Shown piece after piece: positions 54,649 to 63,278 of a stretch of DNA of 64,000 bases. Under the pieces are notes generated by a model. That model made no database searches, was not told the DNA's origin, and was given only the letters and a program-made list of their open reading frames with translations. Numbering within the stretch: the first letter of the stretch is position 1; each line of letters opens with the position of its first letter. The translations under genes were made by a program, and so were the position numbers. The stretch lies in assembly GCA_963818445.1 (NCBI GenBank), contig CAWFSG010000021.1:1-64000 (forward strand). The letters are read 5' to 3'. Source of the stretch: Prado023 sp963818445 (GTDB lineage: Bacteria > Actinomycetota > Actinomycetes > S36-B12 > CAIYMF01).

Positions 54649-56280
54649 GTGAGCGTGCACGATCCAGAGTTGCTCGACGTCGAGGTCGACGCCGCTGAGC
54701 AGTCCCGGCGACCCGTCGTTGCGGGCGTCGCGGCCGGGCTCTGGGCGTTGCTCGTCGGTGTCGCCCTCGTGACGTGCCTGGTGATGCTCGCGTGGGCCGT
54801 CTCGCCCAACTCGGCGGGCGACTCGGCCGCCGCGTGGCGTGCGGCGGGATCGGTCTGGTTGGGCGCCCATCAGGTTCCCCTGGAGATCGGCGACCGCACG
54901 CTGACACTCCTGCCCCTCGGGGCCCTCCTGCTCGGGCTCCTGCTCACCAGGCGCGGTGGCCGATGGGCGGGCCGCCTGCTCGCCGGGACCACGCCTCGTG
55001 AGGCCGTCGCAGTCGTCGTCTCCTGCGCCCTCGTCTACGGCGCCGGCGGGGCTGGTGTCGCGTGGCTTGCCGCCGGCCCCGGCACGGGCGCGAGCCCGCC
55101 GGCCGCGTTCGTCTGGACCGGCGCGGTCGCCCTTGTCGGAGCCACGTGGGGGATCGCGCGGGAGGCGGAGCTGGTGGCCTGGGCGAGGTCCCAGGTCTCG
55201 GACTCGGCGTGGCGGACCGCGTTGGGCGGCCTGGTCGCGGTGGTCGGGCTGTTCGCCGCGGGGGGGCTGCTCGTCACGGTGAGCCTGGTCCGGCACGTCG
55301 GGCAGATCGCCGGGACCATGGCTGACCTGGACGCCGGGCCGGTCGGCGAGTTGGCGCTGACAGTGCTGGGTGCCCTCTGCCTTCCGACCCTGGACATCTG
55401 GGCGATGTCCCTGATCGTCGGGCCGGGCTTCGACCTGGGCTCGGCGGGAGCGCTCAACGCCTTCGGCGGGCAGGTCGAGACCCTTCCCGCCCTGCCCATC
55501 CTGGCAGCGATCCCGACCACAGTGCCGGTCTGGGGACCGGCGCTGATGCTGGTGCCGGTTGCTCTCGGTGTACTTGCCGGGCGGATCCGGTGGGGCCGGG
55601 ACCTGCCCACGCTGACGGGTGCGGCCATCTCCGGTGCGGGCCTGGCCGGTGTGGTCGCCGCGCTCGTGGGCGGGTTGGTCCTGCTGTCCTCCGGTTCGCT
55701 CGGTGGTGGTCGGCTGGCCGAGGTTGGCCCCCGCCTGCTGCCCGCGTCCGCGGCGGCTGCGGGCCTGGTCCTGCTGGGATTCCTCGCTGAGGCGGCGTTC
55801 CAGTCCCTTCGGCTGACCTGGGAGCTGCACCAGGCCGAGCGGCGAGCCGAGACCCGCCGACTTCGGCTGGCCGCGCGTGGCGTGGCGGAACCGGCTGAGG
55901 TGACGGATCCCGCCGAGGTGACGGACCCCGCCCCCACGTCGGCCGAGGCCGAGGTCACCGCGACCGGCGTGGAGCGGGCCGCGGGGCGGCAACCTGCTCC
56001 GGCCACTCGACGCACCCCCCGGCCGGTCCGGGAGTCGCTCGCGATCCCCGTCGTGGTGGCACCGGCCGAGCCGGCGTCGGCGTCCACAGAGAAGGCATCG
56101 GCGTCCGGGGGGTCCGACCCTGTGACGGTGGACCGCCAGGCCGGACGCAGACCCGACCGACCGGCGACCGTCGAGGCAGACTCCGAGCACGATGGGCGAG
56201 GCGCGGGAAGGTGCCGGCGACCCGGTGGCGGATGGCGATTCCACGGTGGACCTCATCGTGGACCCCGCCGACCTCGCTGA
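54649..56280 (+). CDS. DUF6350-like polytopic membrane protein, possible frameshift near the end
   Basis: The product has roughly ten hydrophobic segments over residues 20-385 (for example VVAGVAAGLWALLVGVALVT and LPLGALLLGLLLTRRGG), then a long charged Pro/Ala/Glu-rich tail. A membrane protein of this type (DUF6350) follows sucCD in many actinobacteria; its function is unknown. In the last ~90 bases the frame turns Arg/Gly-rich. The +1 frame instead reads as ordinary acidic sequence (STVDLIVDPADLAEIRAAQ) to a stop at 56341, so one extra base near 56190 may have altered the C-terminus. Confidence 0.8.
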   Translation: MSVHDPELLDVEVDAAEQSRRPVVAGVAAGLWALLVGVALVTCLVMLAWAVSPNSAGDSAAAWRAAGSVWLGAHQVPLEIGDRTLTLLPLGALLLGLLLTRRGGRWAGRLLAGTTPREAVAVVVSCALVYGAGGAGVAWLAAGPGTGASPPAAFVWTGAVALVGATWGIAREAELVAWARSQVSDSAWRTALGGLVAVVGLFAAGGLLVTVSLVRHVGQIAGTMADLDAGPVGELALTVLGALCLPTLDIWAMSLIVGPGFDLGSAGALNAFGGQVETLPALPILAAIPTTVPVWGPALMLVPVALGVLAGRIRWGRDLPTLTGAAISGAGLAGVVAALVGGLVLLSSGSLGGGRLAEVGPRLLPASAAAAGLVLLGFLAEAAFQSLRLTWELHQAERRAETRRLRLAARGVAEPAEVTDPAEVTDPAPTSAEAEVTATGVERAAGRQPAPATRRTPRPVRESLAIPVVVAPAEPASASTEKASASGGSDPVTVDRQAGRRPDRPATVEADSEHDGRGAGRCRRPGGGWRFHGGPHRGPRRPR

Positions 56281-56358
56281 GATCCGAGCCGCTCAGCGGG
56301 TCGGGGCGATCGGCGAGGCCACATCGGCGGGTCCCGCCTGAGGGCAACGACCGCCGAA

Positions 56359-56392
56359 TCGGTCAGTCGTCGGACTCGGTCAGTCGTCGGAC
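56359..56392. repeat. Perfect tandem 17-bp duplication
   Basis: TCGGTCAGTCGTCGGAC occurs twice in tandem (56359-56375 and 56376-56392). It lies at the 3' end of the minus-strand gene and creates its stop. Because 17 is not a multiple of three, the two copies are read in different frames. Confidence 0.8.
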
Positions 56393-56812
56393 GTCGGGCT
56401 CGTCAGACTCGTTCGCGGACTTCTCTGCGCTCTCGGCTTCCTCGGCGTCCTTCTCCGAATCGTCGCTGTTCTCGGCGGAGTCGTCCTCGCGCTCGGCGGT
56501 GGCCCGGGGCTTGGGCCGCGGGGTCGTCGTCCTGGCGGGTGCGGGTGGGGAGGTCCGGGGCGCCGTCACCTGGACGGCCTCCTCCTGGACCACGACCTGC
56601 TCCTCGACGGTCACGGTGGGAGTCGGTTCCACGACCGTGCGGACCTCGGTCCGGTACAGGGTCGGCCCCGGGCTGGGGTCGCGGCTGATCGTCTCCACGG
56701 TGGCAGTCGGGTCCAGCTCTGGCAGGGGCTTGGCCAGGACGGTCTGGTAGACCGCGGCACCCAGCAGGGCGCTGGCGAACATGGCCGCCATCCATCCGAT
56801 CACGCTGCGCAT
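56363..56812 (-). CDS. Membrane-anchored Thr/Pro/Glu-rich protein
   Basis: The 149-aa product starts MRSVIGWMAAMFASALLGAAVYQTVLA, a single N-terminal membrane anchor. The rest is low-complexity: a Val/Thr/Pro-rich segment, a basic Pro/Thr stretch and a highly acidic Ser/Glu/Asp tail. No domain is recognisable. The ATG at 56812 follows GAGGGGG; in-frame ATGs at 56827 and 56890 lack such a site. It is divergent from the next gene, which has a similar anchor-plus-linker layout. Confidence 0.65.
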   Translation of the reverse strand: MRSVIGWMAAMFASALLGAAVYQTVLAKPLPELDPTATVETISRDPSPGPTLYRTEVRTVVEPTPTVTVEEQVVVQEEAVQVTAPRTSPPAPARTTTPRPKPRATAEREDDSAENSDDSEKDAEEAESAEKSANESDEPDVRRLTESDD

Positions 56813-56962
56813 CCGATTCCCCCTCATGGGTCGTTGGCTGGCCTCATTCTGCCCTGCACCCCGGTCCGCGCGGGGGAATCCCTGCGTCAAGGCTGCGGTC
56901 CCTGGGCCTTGACGCAGCCTTGACAGATGTGGCCCTGATGGCTTGCCGGACCGTGGCCGACC

Positions 56963-57406
56963 ATGGATGACATGAGTCGAAAGCAGTCAGTCAAGCGGGG
57001 TGTGGCCGTCGTCAGCAGCGGTGCGCTCGTAGTCGGGGCAGGAGCGGCGGTCGGGGTCCTTGCTGCCGACATGTCCGACCAGTGGTCGCAGCAGGCGGCG
57101 TTGGAGGCCGCGGCGCAGGTTGTCGCGGACCCGGCCAGCGACGTCACGGTGCCCCGGCCCGTGGTGGTCACGCTCATCGAGGAGCGCCACGTCACGCCCA
57201 AGCCCGTGGTCGTGCACCGCAAGGTCTACGTCCGGGTCCCGGCGGCGCAGGGTAGCGCCCCTCGTGCCCCTCGTGCCAAGGCCGCCCCCCAGCGCCCGAC
57301 CGTCCGGTCGGCACCCAAGCCCCGGCCCTCCCGGACGGTCGTCGCACCGGCTCCCGCTCCCGCTGCGCCCAAGGCCGCCCCGAAGGCCACGTCGAAGACC
57401 TCATGA
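56963..57406 (+). CDS. Membrane-anchored Pro/Ala/Lys-rich protein preceding apbE
   Basis: The 147-aa product has one N-terminal hydrophobic segment (GVAVVSSGALVVGAGAAVGVLAA), a short Val/Pro-rich region (VTVPRPVVVTLIEERHVTPKPVVVHRKVYVRVP) and a basic Pro/Ala/Lys tail. There is no heme-binding CXXCH and no visible D-x-x-T-G-A-T type flavinylation motif. The ATG overlap with apbE indicates co-expression. An in-frame ATG at 56972 is an equally good start. Function unknown. Confidence 0.65.
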   Translation: MDDMSRKQSVKRGVAVVSSGALVVGAGAAVGVLAADMSDQWSQQAALEAAAQVVADPASDVTVPRPVVVTLIEERHVTPKPVVVHRKVYVRVPAAQGSAPRAPRAKAAPQRPTVRSAPKPRPSRTVVAPAPAPAAPKAAPKATSKTS

Positions 57407-58329
57407 GCGTCGTCGAGATCGTGGAGCAGCGCTGGCGCACCACGCTGGCTGTGACCCTGCCGGGATCAGCTGACATGGCCAGTGTCCGCCGCGCCGAGCG
57501 GATCCTCATGGCTGAGGTCACCCGGCTCGAGCAGGTGGCCAGCAGGTTCCGGGCGGACTCCGAGATCTCGCGCGTCAACCGGGCCGCCGGGCAGTGGGTC
57601 CCTGCCAGCGCGCTGCTCGTGGAGCTCGTCGAGGTGGCCCTGGCCGCCGCGGACTCCACGGGTGGCATGGTCGACCCGTGCCTCGGCCGGCAGGTGGATG
57701 CCGCCGGGTACCGCTCCTGGGCCGCTGGCGACGTCGCCGTCCTGGAGACGGAACTCCCAGCTGCCTTCCACGCAGGGTCGTGGCGCGAGGTGGAGGTGTC
57801 ACACGGGCGGGTGCGCATCCCCGTGGGGGTCGCACTCGATCTCGGCGCGACGGCCAAGGCCTGGTTGGCAGACGAGGTTGCCGAGCGGATCGCCGACGAA
57901 CTCGGCCTCGACGTGATCGCGAACATGGGTGGTGACCTGCGCGTCGTCGCCGAGGCCCCGGGCTGGGTCGTCAGCGCCGACCACGAGGTCCCGGGCCTGC
58001 CAGAGCGGGCGATCCAGATGACCGACGGGGGGCTGGCGACGAGCGGCCAGGGCCGCCGCCGCTGGCTCACGACGGCTGGCCCGGCCCACCACCTCATCGA
58101 TCCCCGGACGGGGCGCAGCGCGGACACCGGTTGGTGGGCTGTCTCGGCGCTGGCCGCCAGCGCGACTGCGGCCAACGTCGCTGCCACCGCCGGGATGCTG
58201 CTGGACGGTGACGCGCCTGCGTGGTTCGCGGACCGCGGGCTGCACGGGCTGTTCACACGATGGTCGGGCTCAGGCGGGGCAACCGCCCGCACGGTGGGCC
58301 AGTGGCCCGAGATGGAGGGGGCAGCGTGA
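57403..58329 (+). CDS. apbE: FAD:protein FMN transferase
   Basis: The 308-aa product has the ApbE pattern: SRFRADSEISRVNRAAG, GGMVDPCLGRQ, LDLGATAKAWLAD, NMGGDLRV and HLIDPRTGRSADT. ApbE moves FMN from FAD onto a Thr or Ser of target proteins, usually extracytoplasmic electron carriers. No signal peptide or lipobox is seen, so this form may act in the cytoplasm or be anchored otherwise. It overlaps both neighbours by a few bases. The target protein is not evident in the operon. Confidence 0.93.
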   Translation: MSVVEIVEQRWRTTLAVTLPGSADMASVRRAERILMAEVTRLEQVASRFRADSEISRVNRAAGQWVPASALLVELVEVALAAADSTGGMVDPCLGRQVDAAGYRSWAAGDVAVLETELPAAFHAGSWREVEVSHGRVRIPVGVALDLGATAKAWLADEVAERIADELGLDVIANMGGDLRVVAEAPGWVVSADHEVPGLPERAIQMTDGGLATSGQGRRRWLTTAGPAHHLIDPRTGRSADTGWWAVSALAASATAANVAATAGMLLDGDAPAWFADRGLHGLFTRWSGSGGATARTVGQWPEMEGAA

Positions 58330-58886
58330 GCGAGGTGCCGTGGACATGGTTCGTCATGCGCTCCAGCGGGCTGGTCGCTGTGGGCCTGCTGACAGTGTCG
58401 GTCCTACTCGGGTTGGTCGGGCCGCGATTGCGTCCCACAGCGCGGCTGTCGAGCATCAGCGTGCACCGGGCGGCTTCCGTCGCCGGGACGCTGCTCATCG
58501 CCGCGCACATCGTCCTGGCGCTGCTGGACAGGTGGATCACCCTTGACTGGCCAGCCGCCCTGTTGCCCGGAGTCGCCGGCTGGCAGCGATGGGGGGTCGC
58601 CCTCGGCACGCTGGCCGTCGACCTCCTGATCGTCGTCCTTGTCACGACGGCGACGCGGATGCGGACCCCGCGGCTCTGGCGCCGGGCCCATCTGCTGGCC
58701 TACCCCGTGTGGGCACTGGCCGTGGGTCACGGGCTCCTGGTCGGCACTGATGGGGCGGTCATGCAGGCCGTCGCATTGGTCAGCGTGGCGGTCGTCCTGT
58801 TCGGCCTGTCGATCCGAGTCCTCGTACGGCCGCGGAGCGTTCCGGCCGTGCGCGCCGATCTGGTCGGGGCGGGGGTCGTGCGATGA
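58326..58886 (+). CDS. Ferric-reductase-like/YedZ-type heme membrane protein
   Basis: The 186-aa product has about five hydrophobic segments. Histidines suited to axial heme ligation stand in helix pairs: HRAASVAGTLLIAAH and HLLAYPVWALAVGH, each pair 13-14 residues apart. This is the ferric-reductase-like transmembrane domain pattern, which carries electrons across the membrane through b-type hemes. The GTG start overlaps apbE and the end overlaps the flavoprotein gene, tying it to the electron-transfer operon. Confidence 0.82.
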   Translation: MSEVPWTWFVMRSSGLVAVGLLTVSVLLGLVGPRLRPTARLSSISVHRAASVAGTLLIAAHIVLALLDRWITLDWPAALLPGVAGWQRWGVALGTLAVDLLIVVLVTTATRMRTPRLWRRAHLLAYPVWALAVGHGLLVGTDGAVMQAVALVSVAVVLFGLSIRVLVRPRSVPAVRADLVGAGVVR

Positions 58887-60150
58887 CTGACCACCTGACA
58901 GGTGCGCCCCAGGGGGCCGCGAACTGGCCGCTGCCCACGCCGGGTTCCCGACGTGCCCCGGGCCTGCCCGGACTCGCCCTCCCGGGCCGGCTGCCCGGTC
59001 AGCTCCCCAGGGAGCTGCTCGCCCCGGGAACTCTGCTCCTGGCCGGTGTCGAGCCCGGACGTCCCGTGAACGGGCGGGAGCACCAGCGGCGCTGGGGGTC
59101 CGCCCCGGCCCCCGGCATCGAGGAGCTCATCGCCCGCGTGGCTGCCAACGAGGTGGTCGGGGCCGGTGGCGCAGCCTTCCCCACCGACCGGAAGCTTGCC
59201 TCACTGGCGGGCACTCGGGTCTCGCACGTGATCGTCAACGGTGCCGAGGGGGAGACGGCCAGCGGCAAGGATGGCGTCCTGCTCGGCCATGTCCCGCACC
59301 TGGTCCTCGATGGTGCCGTCACCGCGGCCCGCGCCCTGGGGGCTTCCCGGATCATCGTGCGGATCAGTGCCGACCGACCGGACCTCGCGACCTCCCTGGC
59401 GGTCGTCCTCGCCGAGCGCCGGGACGGCCTGCCGATCGAGCTGTCGATCGGCCCGGCATCGTTCGTCGCCGGCGAGGCGACGGCTGTGATCCGGGCGGTC
59501 ACTGGCGGACCGGCCCTGCCGGCCGACCTCGGCCGTCCCCCTCGATCCGCACCGGCGTGGCGCGCAGGCATTCCCACGTGCTGCTCAGCAACGCCGAGAC
59601 CTTCGCCCGGATGGCACTGGCCGCACGTGACATCACGGGTCGCTCCGCGCTGGCCAGCGCGTCCGGTGCCGTGCGCGACCCCGGGGTGGTCGAGCTGCCC
59701 GACACCAGCACGCTGGCCGACCTGGCTGAGGCCGCCGGGGGGCTCGTCGGTGCTCCCGAGGTCCTGATCACCGGGGGCTGGCACGGGCGCTGGGTGCCGT
59801 GGGACGGGCTCACCGCCGGGATGGAGCTCACCCGGGACGCGCTTGCGGAACTGGGCGGGCGCTGGGGAGCCGGTGCGTTCGTGTGGATCCCCGAGGACCT
59901 GCCGGCCTGGGACGCCCTGGCCGGCGTCGCCCGCGAGCTCGCCGAGGGCACCGCGGGCCAGTGCGGACCCTGCTGGCGGGGACTCCCGGCCCTGGCCGGC
60001 GCGATCGCCGACGTGGGTGGCGGGATGAGCCGTCGCGCCGAGGTCGAGGGCCTGATGGCGCAGGTGGACGGCCGGGGGATCTGCGCGCACCCGTCTGCCG
60101 CTGTTGCGGCGGTGCGCAGCGCCCTGGACCTGATCGGCGAGGACCGATGA
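58883..60150 (+). CDS. NuoF-like NADH-binding flavo-iron-sulfur protein (frameshifted)
   Basis: The protein resembles the 51-kDa subunit of complex I: VVGAGGAAFPTDRKL near residue 92 (FMN/NADH region), VNGAEGETASGKDG, an SLBB-like segment around LITGGWHGRWVPW, and GQCGPCWRGLPALAGAI with cysteines for an Fe-S site. The reading frame changes near 59530-59545 around a run of five C: PADLGRPP is in one frame and SIRTGVARRHSHVLLSNAETFA in the -1 frame, consistent with one missing base. Restored length is 422 aa. It may feed electrons from NAD(P)H to the ferredoxin or membrane heme protein. Confidence 0.82.
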
Positions 60151-60401
60151 CCGCGACCCACCCCAGCGGCCCCACTGGCACCGGCAGGCACGTCCTGGCC
60201 GTCGACTGGGAGAGGTGCGCCGGCCACGGGGTGTGCGCCGCCGCGATCGGCGAGCGCATCGACCTCGACACCTGGGGCTACCCGATCGGGGTCACCACCC
60301 GCGGGGAGGTCATCCCCGACTCGTTGGTGCGCCCCGCCAGGCTGGCGGTGGCGATGTGCCCCGCGGCCGCCCTGCGACTCGAGCGCCTGACGAGGACCTA
60401 G
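60147..60401 (+). CDS. Ferredoxin, [3Fe-4S] type
   Basis: The 84-aa product has the motif WERCAGHGVCAAA (C-x5-C) and a C-terminal MCPAAALRLE, the three-cysteine pattern of actinobacterial [3Fe-4S] ferredoxins. About 15 residues precede the domain. The ATG overlaps the stop of the NuoF-like gene. Its TAG stop forms part of the -10 box of the next gene. It is the likely soluble electron carrier of the module. Confidence 0.88.
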   Translation: MTATHPSGPTGTGRHVLAVDWERCAGHGVCAAAIGERIDLDTWGYPIGVTTRGEVIPDSLVRPARLAVAMCPAAALRLERLTRT

Positions 60402-60404
60402 GCT
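60399..60404 (+). promoter_or_regulatory. -10 box of the leaderless OmpR-type regulator, built on the ferredoxin stop
   Basis: TAGGCT begins with the TAG stop of the ferredoxin gene and ends 6 nt before the GTG at 60411. Confidence 0.55.
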
Positions 60405-60410
60405 CGCCCT

Positions 60411-61115
60411 GTGGCCCATGTTCTGCTCATCGAGGACGACGCGGGGATCCGCACGGCTGTCGTGCGCGCCCTGCACAGCCGCGGCCACGCGGTGGATTCC
60501 GCCGGTACCGGGCTGGACGGCCTGCAGTCCATGCTCACCGGGTCCCCCGATGCGGTCGTGCTCGACCTCGGCCTGCCCGACGTGGACGGGGAGCGGCTGC
60601 TCGGGATGATCCGCTCGGTGAGCGAGGTCCCGGTGATCGTGGCCACGGCGCGCGACGACGAGGGGCTGATCGTCCGCCTGCTCGACGCCGGCGCCGACGA
60701 CTACGTGATCAAGCCCTACGACCCGGCACATCTCGAGGCGCGCATCCGGGCCGTGCTTCGCCGGGTCTCCGCGGGCAGCGACCAGGTCATCGAGCCGCCC
60801 CTGCGGGTCGGGGGCCTGCGGGTCGACCGGTCCCGCCGGACCGCCGAGGTGGATGGCCGGCCGGTGGAGCTGACCAAGCTGGAGTTCGACCTCCTGGCCT
60901 ACCTCGCCGAGAACCCCGGCCGGGTGGTCAGCCGCAGCGAGCTGCTGCGCGAGGTCTGGCAGCGCACTGACGCTGCCCGGACCGTCGATGTGCACCTGTC
61001 ATGGTTGCGTCGCAAGCTCGGCGACACCCCGGCTGATCCGCGGTTCATCCACGTGAACCGAGGGGTCGGCGTGATGCTCGAGGACCGGTCCGCCGCCGCC
61101 CCAGCCGAGGACTGA
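60411..61115 (+). CDS. OmpR/PhoB-family response regulator
   Basis: The 234-aa product has a receiver domain (VLLIEDDAGIRTAV; phospho-acceptor Asp in AVVLDLGLPDVDGERLL; Lys in VIKPYDPAHLEARI) and a winged-helix DNA-binding domain (LTKLEFDLLAYLAENPGRVVSRSELLREVW; TVDVHLSWLRRKLGD). The GTG start has a leaderless -10 box. The kinase gene overlaps its stop. It sits directly downstream of the electron-transfer operon, so redox or respiratory control is possible but unproven. Confidence 0.95.
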   Translation: MAHVLLIEDDAGIRTAVVRALHSRGHAVDSAGTGLDGLQSMLTGSPDAVVLDLGLPDVDGERLLGMIRSVSEVPVIVATARDDEGLIVRLLDAGADDYVIKPYDPAHLEARIRAVLRRVSAGSDQVIEPPLRVGGLRVDRSRRTAEVDGRPVELTKLEFDLLAYLAENPGRVVSRSELLREVWQRTDAARTVDVHLSWLRRKLGDTPADPRFIHVNRGVGVMLEDRSAAAPAED

Positions 61116-62398
61116 TGTACCGCCGCCTGGTCACGTTCGCGCTGCTGGTGGTCACCGTCGCGGCCACGGTCCTCGTGATCCCGCTGGCCCTGTCCGCCCG
61201 CGACCTCGTGCGCGGGGCCAACCTGTCAGCGCTCGCCGACCAGGCGCGCGTCCTGGCCGACGGCTGGGAGTCGGCCGCCACGGGTGGCACTGCCGACGAC
61301 AACAGCTCGGCACCGGTCATCAAGCTCCCCGGGGACCCTGGCGAGGTGATCCTGGTCTACCCCAACGGCACCGTGGTCGGCGGTCCGGTGCCGGCCGAGG
61401 CGGCCGGGGTGGTGGCCTCGGCGAAGGGTGGGAATGCGGCATCGATCGACACCGGGAGCAGCGGATACGCGGCGGCTCCGGCCGTGTTCGACGAGAAGGC
61501 CGGTGTGGTGCTCGCAGTGGCCAGTCCCGAGCAGATGCACGAGGGGATCGAACCCCGCCTGCTTGCGCTGGCCGGGCTGTGCGCGCTGCTCCTGGTCGGT
61601 GCGGGGCTGGCCGCCTGGCAGCTGGCCCGGCGCACGGCCGCGCCGATCCGCAGGCTCGCGGGGACGGCCGACGTGATGGCGGCCGGGGACCTCACCGCCC
61701 GGGCCGAGCCGTCGACGATCCGCGAGGTCGACGACGTCGGGGTGGCCCTGAACCGGCTGGCCGCCCGGGTCCAGGAGCTTCTCGAGGAGGAGCGGGCGGC
61801 AGCCGCCGAGCTCGCCCACCAGCTGCGCACGCCGCTCACCGTCCTGGCCGCCGACGTCGACGCGGTGGCCGATCCGGTCGTGCGCCAGCGACTCAACGAT
61901 GATGTCCTGACCCTGCAGCGGACCACGGACGAGATCATCACCAGCGCCCGGCGCACCAGCCGGGAGGGACTGCGCGCATCGTGCGATGCCGCTGCCGTGG
62001 TCGCTGACCGTGCGGCCTTCTGGGCGGTCCTCGCCGAGTACCAGGGCCGCGACATGGCGGTGGAGGGCACCGATGCCGGCCCGCTCCCGGTCCGGTTGAC
62101 CGAGTACGACCTCACGACGGCGGTGGACATCCTGCTGCAGAACGTGTTCGTGCACACCGACGAGGGCGTCGCCCTGCGGCTGGCCGTGCGGGCGGACGCC
62201 GGGGGCCTTGTCGCGGTCAGCGTCGAGGATGCCGGCCCCGGTCTCGACCCGCAGGGTGCGCCCGGGGAGCGCACGGGGTCCACGAGCCTCGGGCTGGCGA
62301 TCGCCGAGCGACTGGCTGATGCCTCCGGTGGCCGGCTGGAGCGTGGCACCGGTGCGCTCGGGGGGGCGCGGGTGGTGCTCGTCCTGGGCCCCGGCTGA
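61115..62398 (+). CDS. Sensor histidine kinase (HAMP type)
   Basis: The 427-aa product has an N-terminal membrane helix (LVTFALLVVTVAATVLVIPLAL), an extracytoplasmic sensor region of about 110 residues, a second helix (LLALAGLCALLLVGAGLAAW), a HAMP domain, a HisKA domain with phospho-acceptor His in AAAELAHQLRTPLTVLAADV and a HATPase domain (VSVEDAGPGLDPQG; SLGLAIAERLADASGGRL). Its ATG overlaps the regulator stop (TGATG), giving a coupled two-component pair. Signal unknown. Confidence 0.94.
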   Translation: MYRRLVTFALLVVTVAATVLVIPLALSARDLVRGANLSALADQARVLADGWESAATGGTADDNSSAPVIKLPGDPGEVILVYPNGTVVGGPVPAEAAGVVASAKGGNAASIDTGSSGYAAAPAVFDEKAGVVLAVASPEQMHEGIEPRLLALAGLCALLLVGAGLAAWQLARRTAAPIRRLAGTADVMAAGDLTARAEPSTIREVDDVGVALNRLAARVQELLEEERAAAAELAHQLRTPLTVLAADVDAVADPVVRQRLNDDVLTLQRTTDEIITSARRTSREGLRASCDAAAVVADRAAFWAVLAEYQGRDMAVEGTDAGPLPVRLTEYDLTTAVDILLQNVFVHTDEGVALRLAVRADAGGLVAVSVEDAGPGLDPQGAPGERTGSTSLGLAIAERLADASGGRLERGTGALGGARVVLVLGPG

Positions 62399-62451
62399 CC
62401 GCCGCTCCACCTGGATCTTCCTCCTGGTCGGCGAACCCCGGCCGCCAGTCC

Positions 62452-62457
62452 TAGGCT
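62452..62457 (+). promoter_or_regulatory. -10 box of the leaderless acyltransferase gene
   Basis: TAGGCT ends 6 nt before the ATG at 62464. Confidence 0.55.
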
Positions 62458-62463
62458 GTCGGG

Positions 62464-63162
62464 ATGGCCGACCTCGTCTATCCGCCCGTCCTGCTCGTGG
62501 GCTACGGAGCCTTTGCCGCCCTCGGGCTCAAGGTGCGGGTCCACGGGGGCGAGCACCTGCCCCGCACGGGCGGTGCCGTCCTGGCCAGCAGCCACGTCAG
62601 CTACCTGGACTTCATCTTCGCCGGCTACGCGGCCCGTCCCTCGGACCGGCTGGTCCGGTTCATGGCCAAGGAATCGGTGTTCCGCCACCGGGTGGCCGGC
62701 CCGATCATGCGCAGCATGCATCACATCCCGGTCGACCGGAATGCCGGAGCCGCCAGCTACTCCCATGCGGTGGAGTCCCTGCAGTCCGGGGAGGTGGTCG
62801 GCGTGTTCCCCGAGGCCACGATGAGCCGGTCCTTCGAGCCGAAGGCGTTCAAGACCGGTGCGGTGCGGATGGCCGACGAGGCGGGTGTGCCGTTGGTCCC
62901 GATGGCGCTGTGGGGCACTCAACGGCTCTGGTGCTACGACCGGCGGTCGAGCATGAAGCAGTACGGCATCCCGGTCGAGATCCACGTGGGTGAGCCGGTG
63001 GATCCCTCCGGGGACCCGGAGCAGGCCACCGCACGGCTGCGGGAATCCATCATCGACCTGGTCGGCCGGGCCCAGGAGAGCTACCCCGCCGACGGCACCG
63101 GGCAGTGGTGGCACCCGGCGCGCCTGGGCGGGACGGCCCCCGAGCCCGGCAGCGACGACTGA
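62464..63162 (+). CDS. 1-acyl-sn-glycerol-3-phosphate acyltransferase (PlsC family)
   Basis: The 232-aa product has the H-x4-D catalytic motif in SSHVSYLDFIFAG near residue 45, IPVDRN and the glycerophosphate-binding VFPEATMSRSFE. PlsC enzymes acylate lysophosphatidate to phosphatidate at the membrane. The first hydrophobic segment (LVYPPVLLVGYGAFAALGL) may anchor it. Several PlsC paralogues are common in actinobacteria, so substrate may differ. Confidence 0.9.
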   Translation: MADLVYPPVLLVGYGAFAALGLKVRVHGGEHLPRTGGAVLASSHVSYLDFIFAGYAARPSDRLVRFMAKESVFRHRVAGPIMRSMHHIPVDRNAGAASYSHAVESLQSGEVVGVFPEATMSRSFEPKAFKTGAVRMADEAGVPLVPMALWGTQRLWCYDRRSSMKQYGIPVEIHVGEPVDPSGDPEQATARLRESIIDLVGRAQESYPADGTGQWWHPARLGGTAPEPGSDD

Positions 63163-63186
63163 CCCGGCGGGCGATCCCGATCTGAT

Positions 63187-63250
63187 CCAAGTACCGGGCC
63201 GAACTCGCGCCCGAGACTTGGAGCGAACCGCGTGACGCGCCCGAGACCTG
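63187..63250. repeat. Repeated GCCCGAGA-type elements at a convergent junction
   Basis: CGCGCCCGAGAC followed by T/C-TGGAGC occurs twice (ends near 63224 and 63253). TCCAAGTACCGGGC (63187-63200) is complementary to GCCCGAGACTTGGA with two mismatches, giving a terminator-type hairpin between the acyltransferase and acyl-CoA synthetase genes. The GGAGCAA word is shared with the palindrome at 41963. Confidence 0.45.
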
Positions 63251-63278
63251 GAGCAACTCGTGATCTTGGCCTGGCCGG

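Noticed and set aside
56192..56341. Independent 49-codon gene (MGEAREGAGD...)
   Set aside because: It lacks a ribosome binding site or -10 box at the right distance and overlaps the DUF6350-like gene; a frameshifted C-terminus explains it better.
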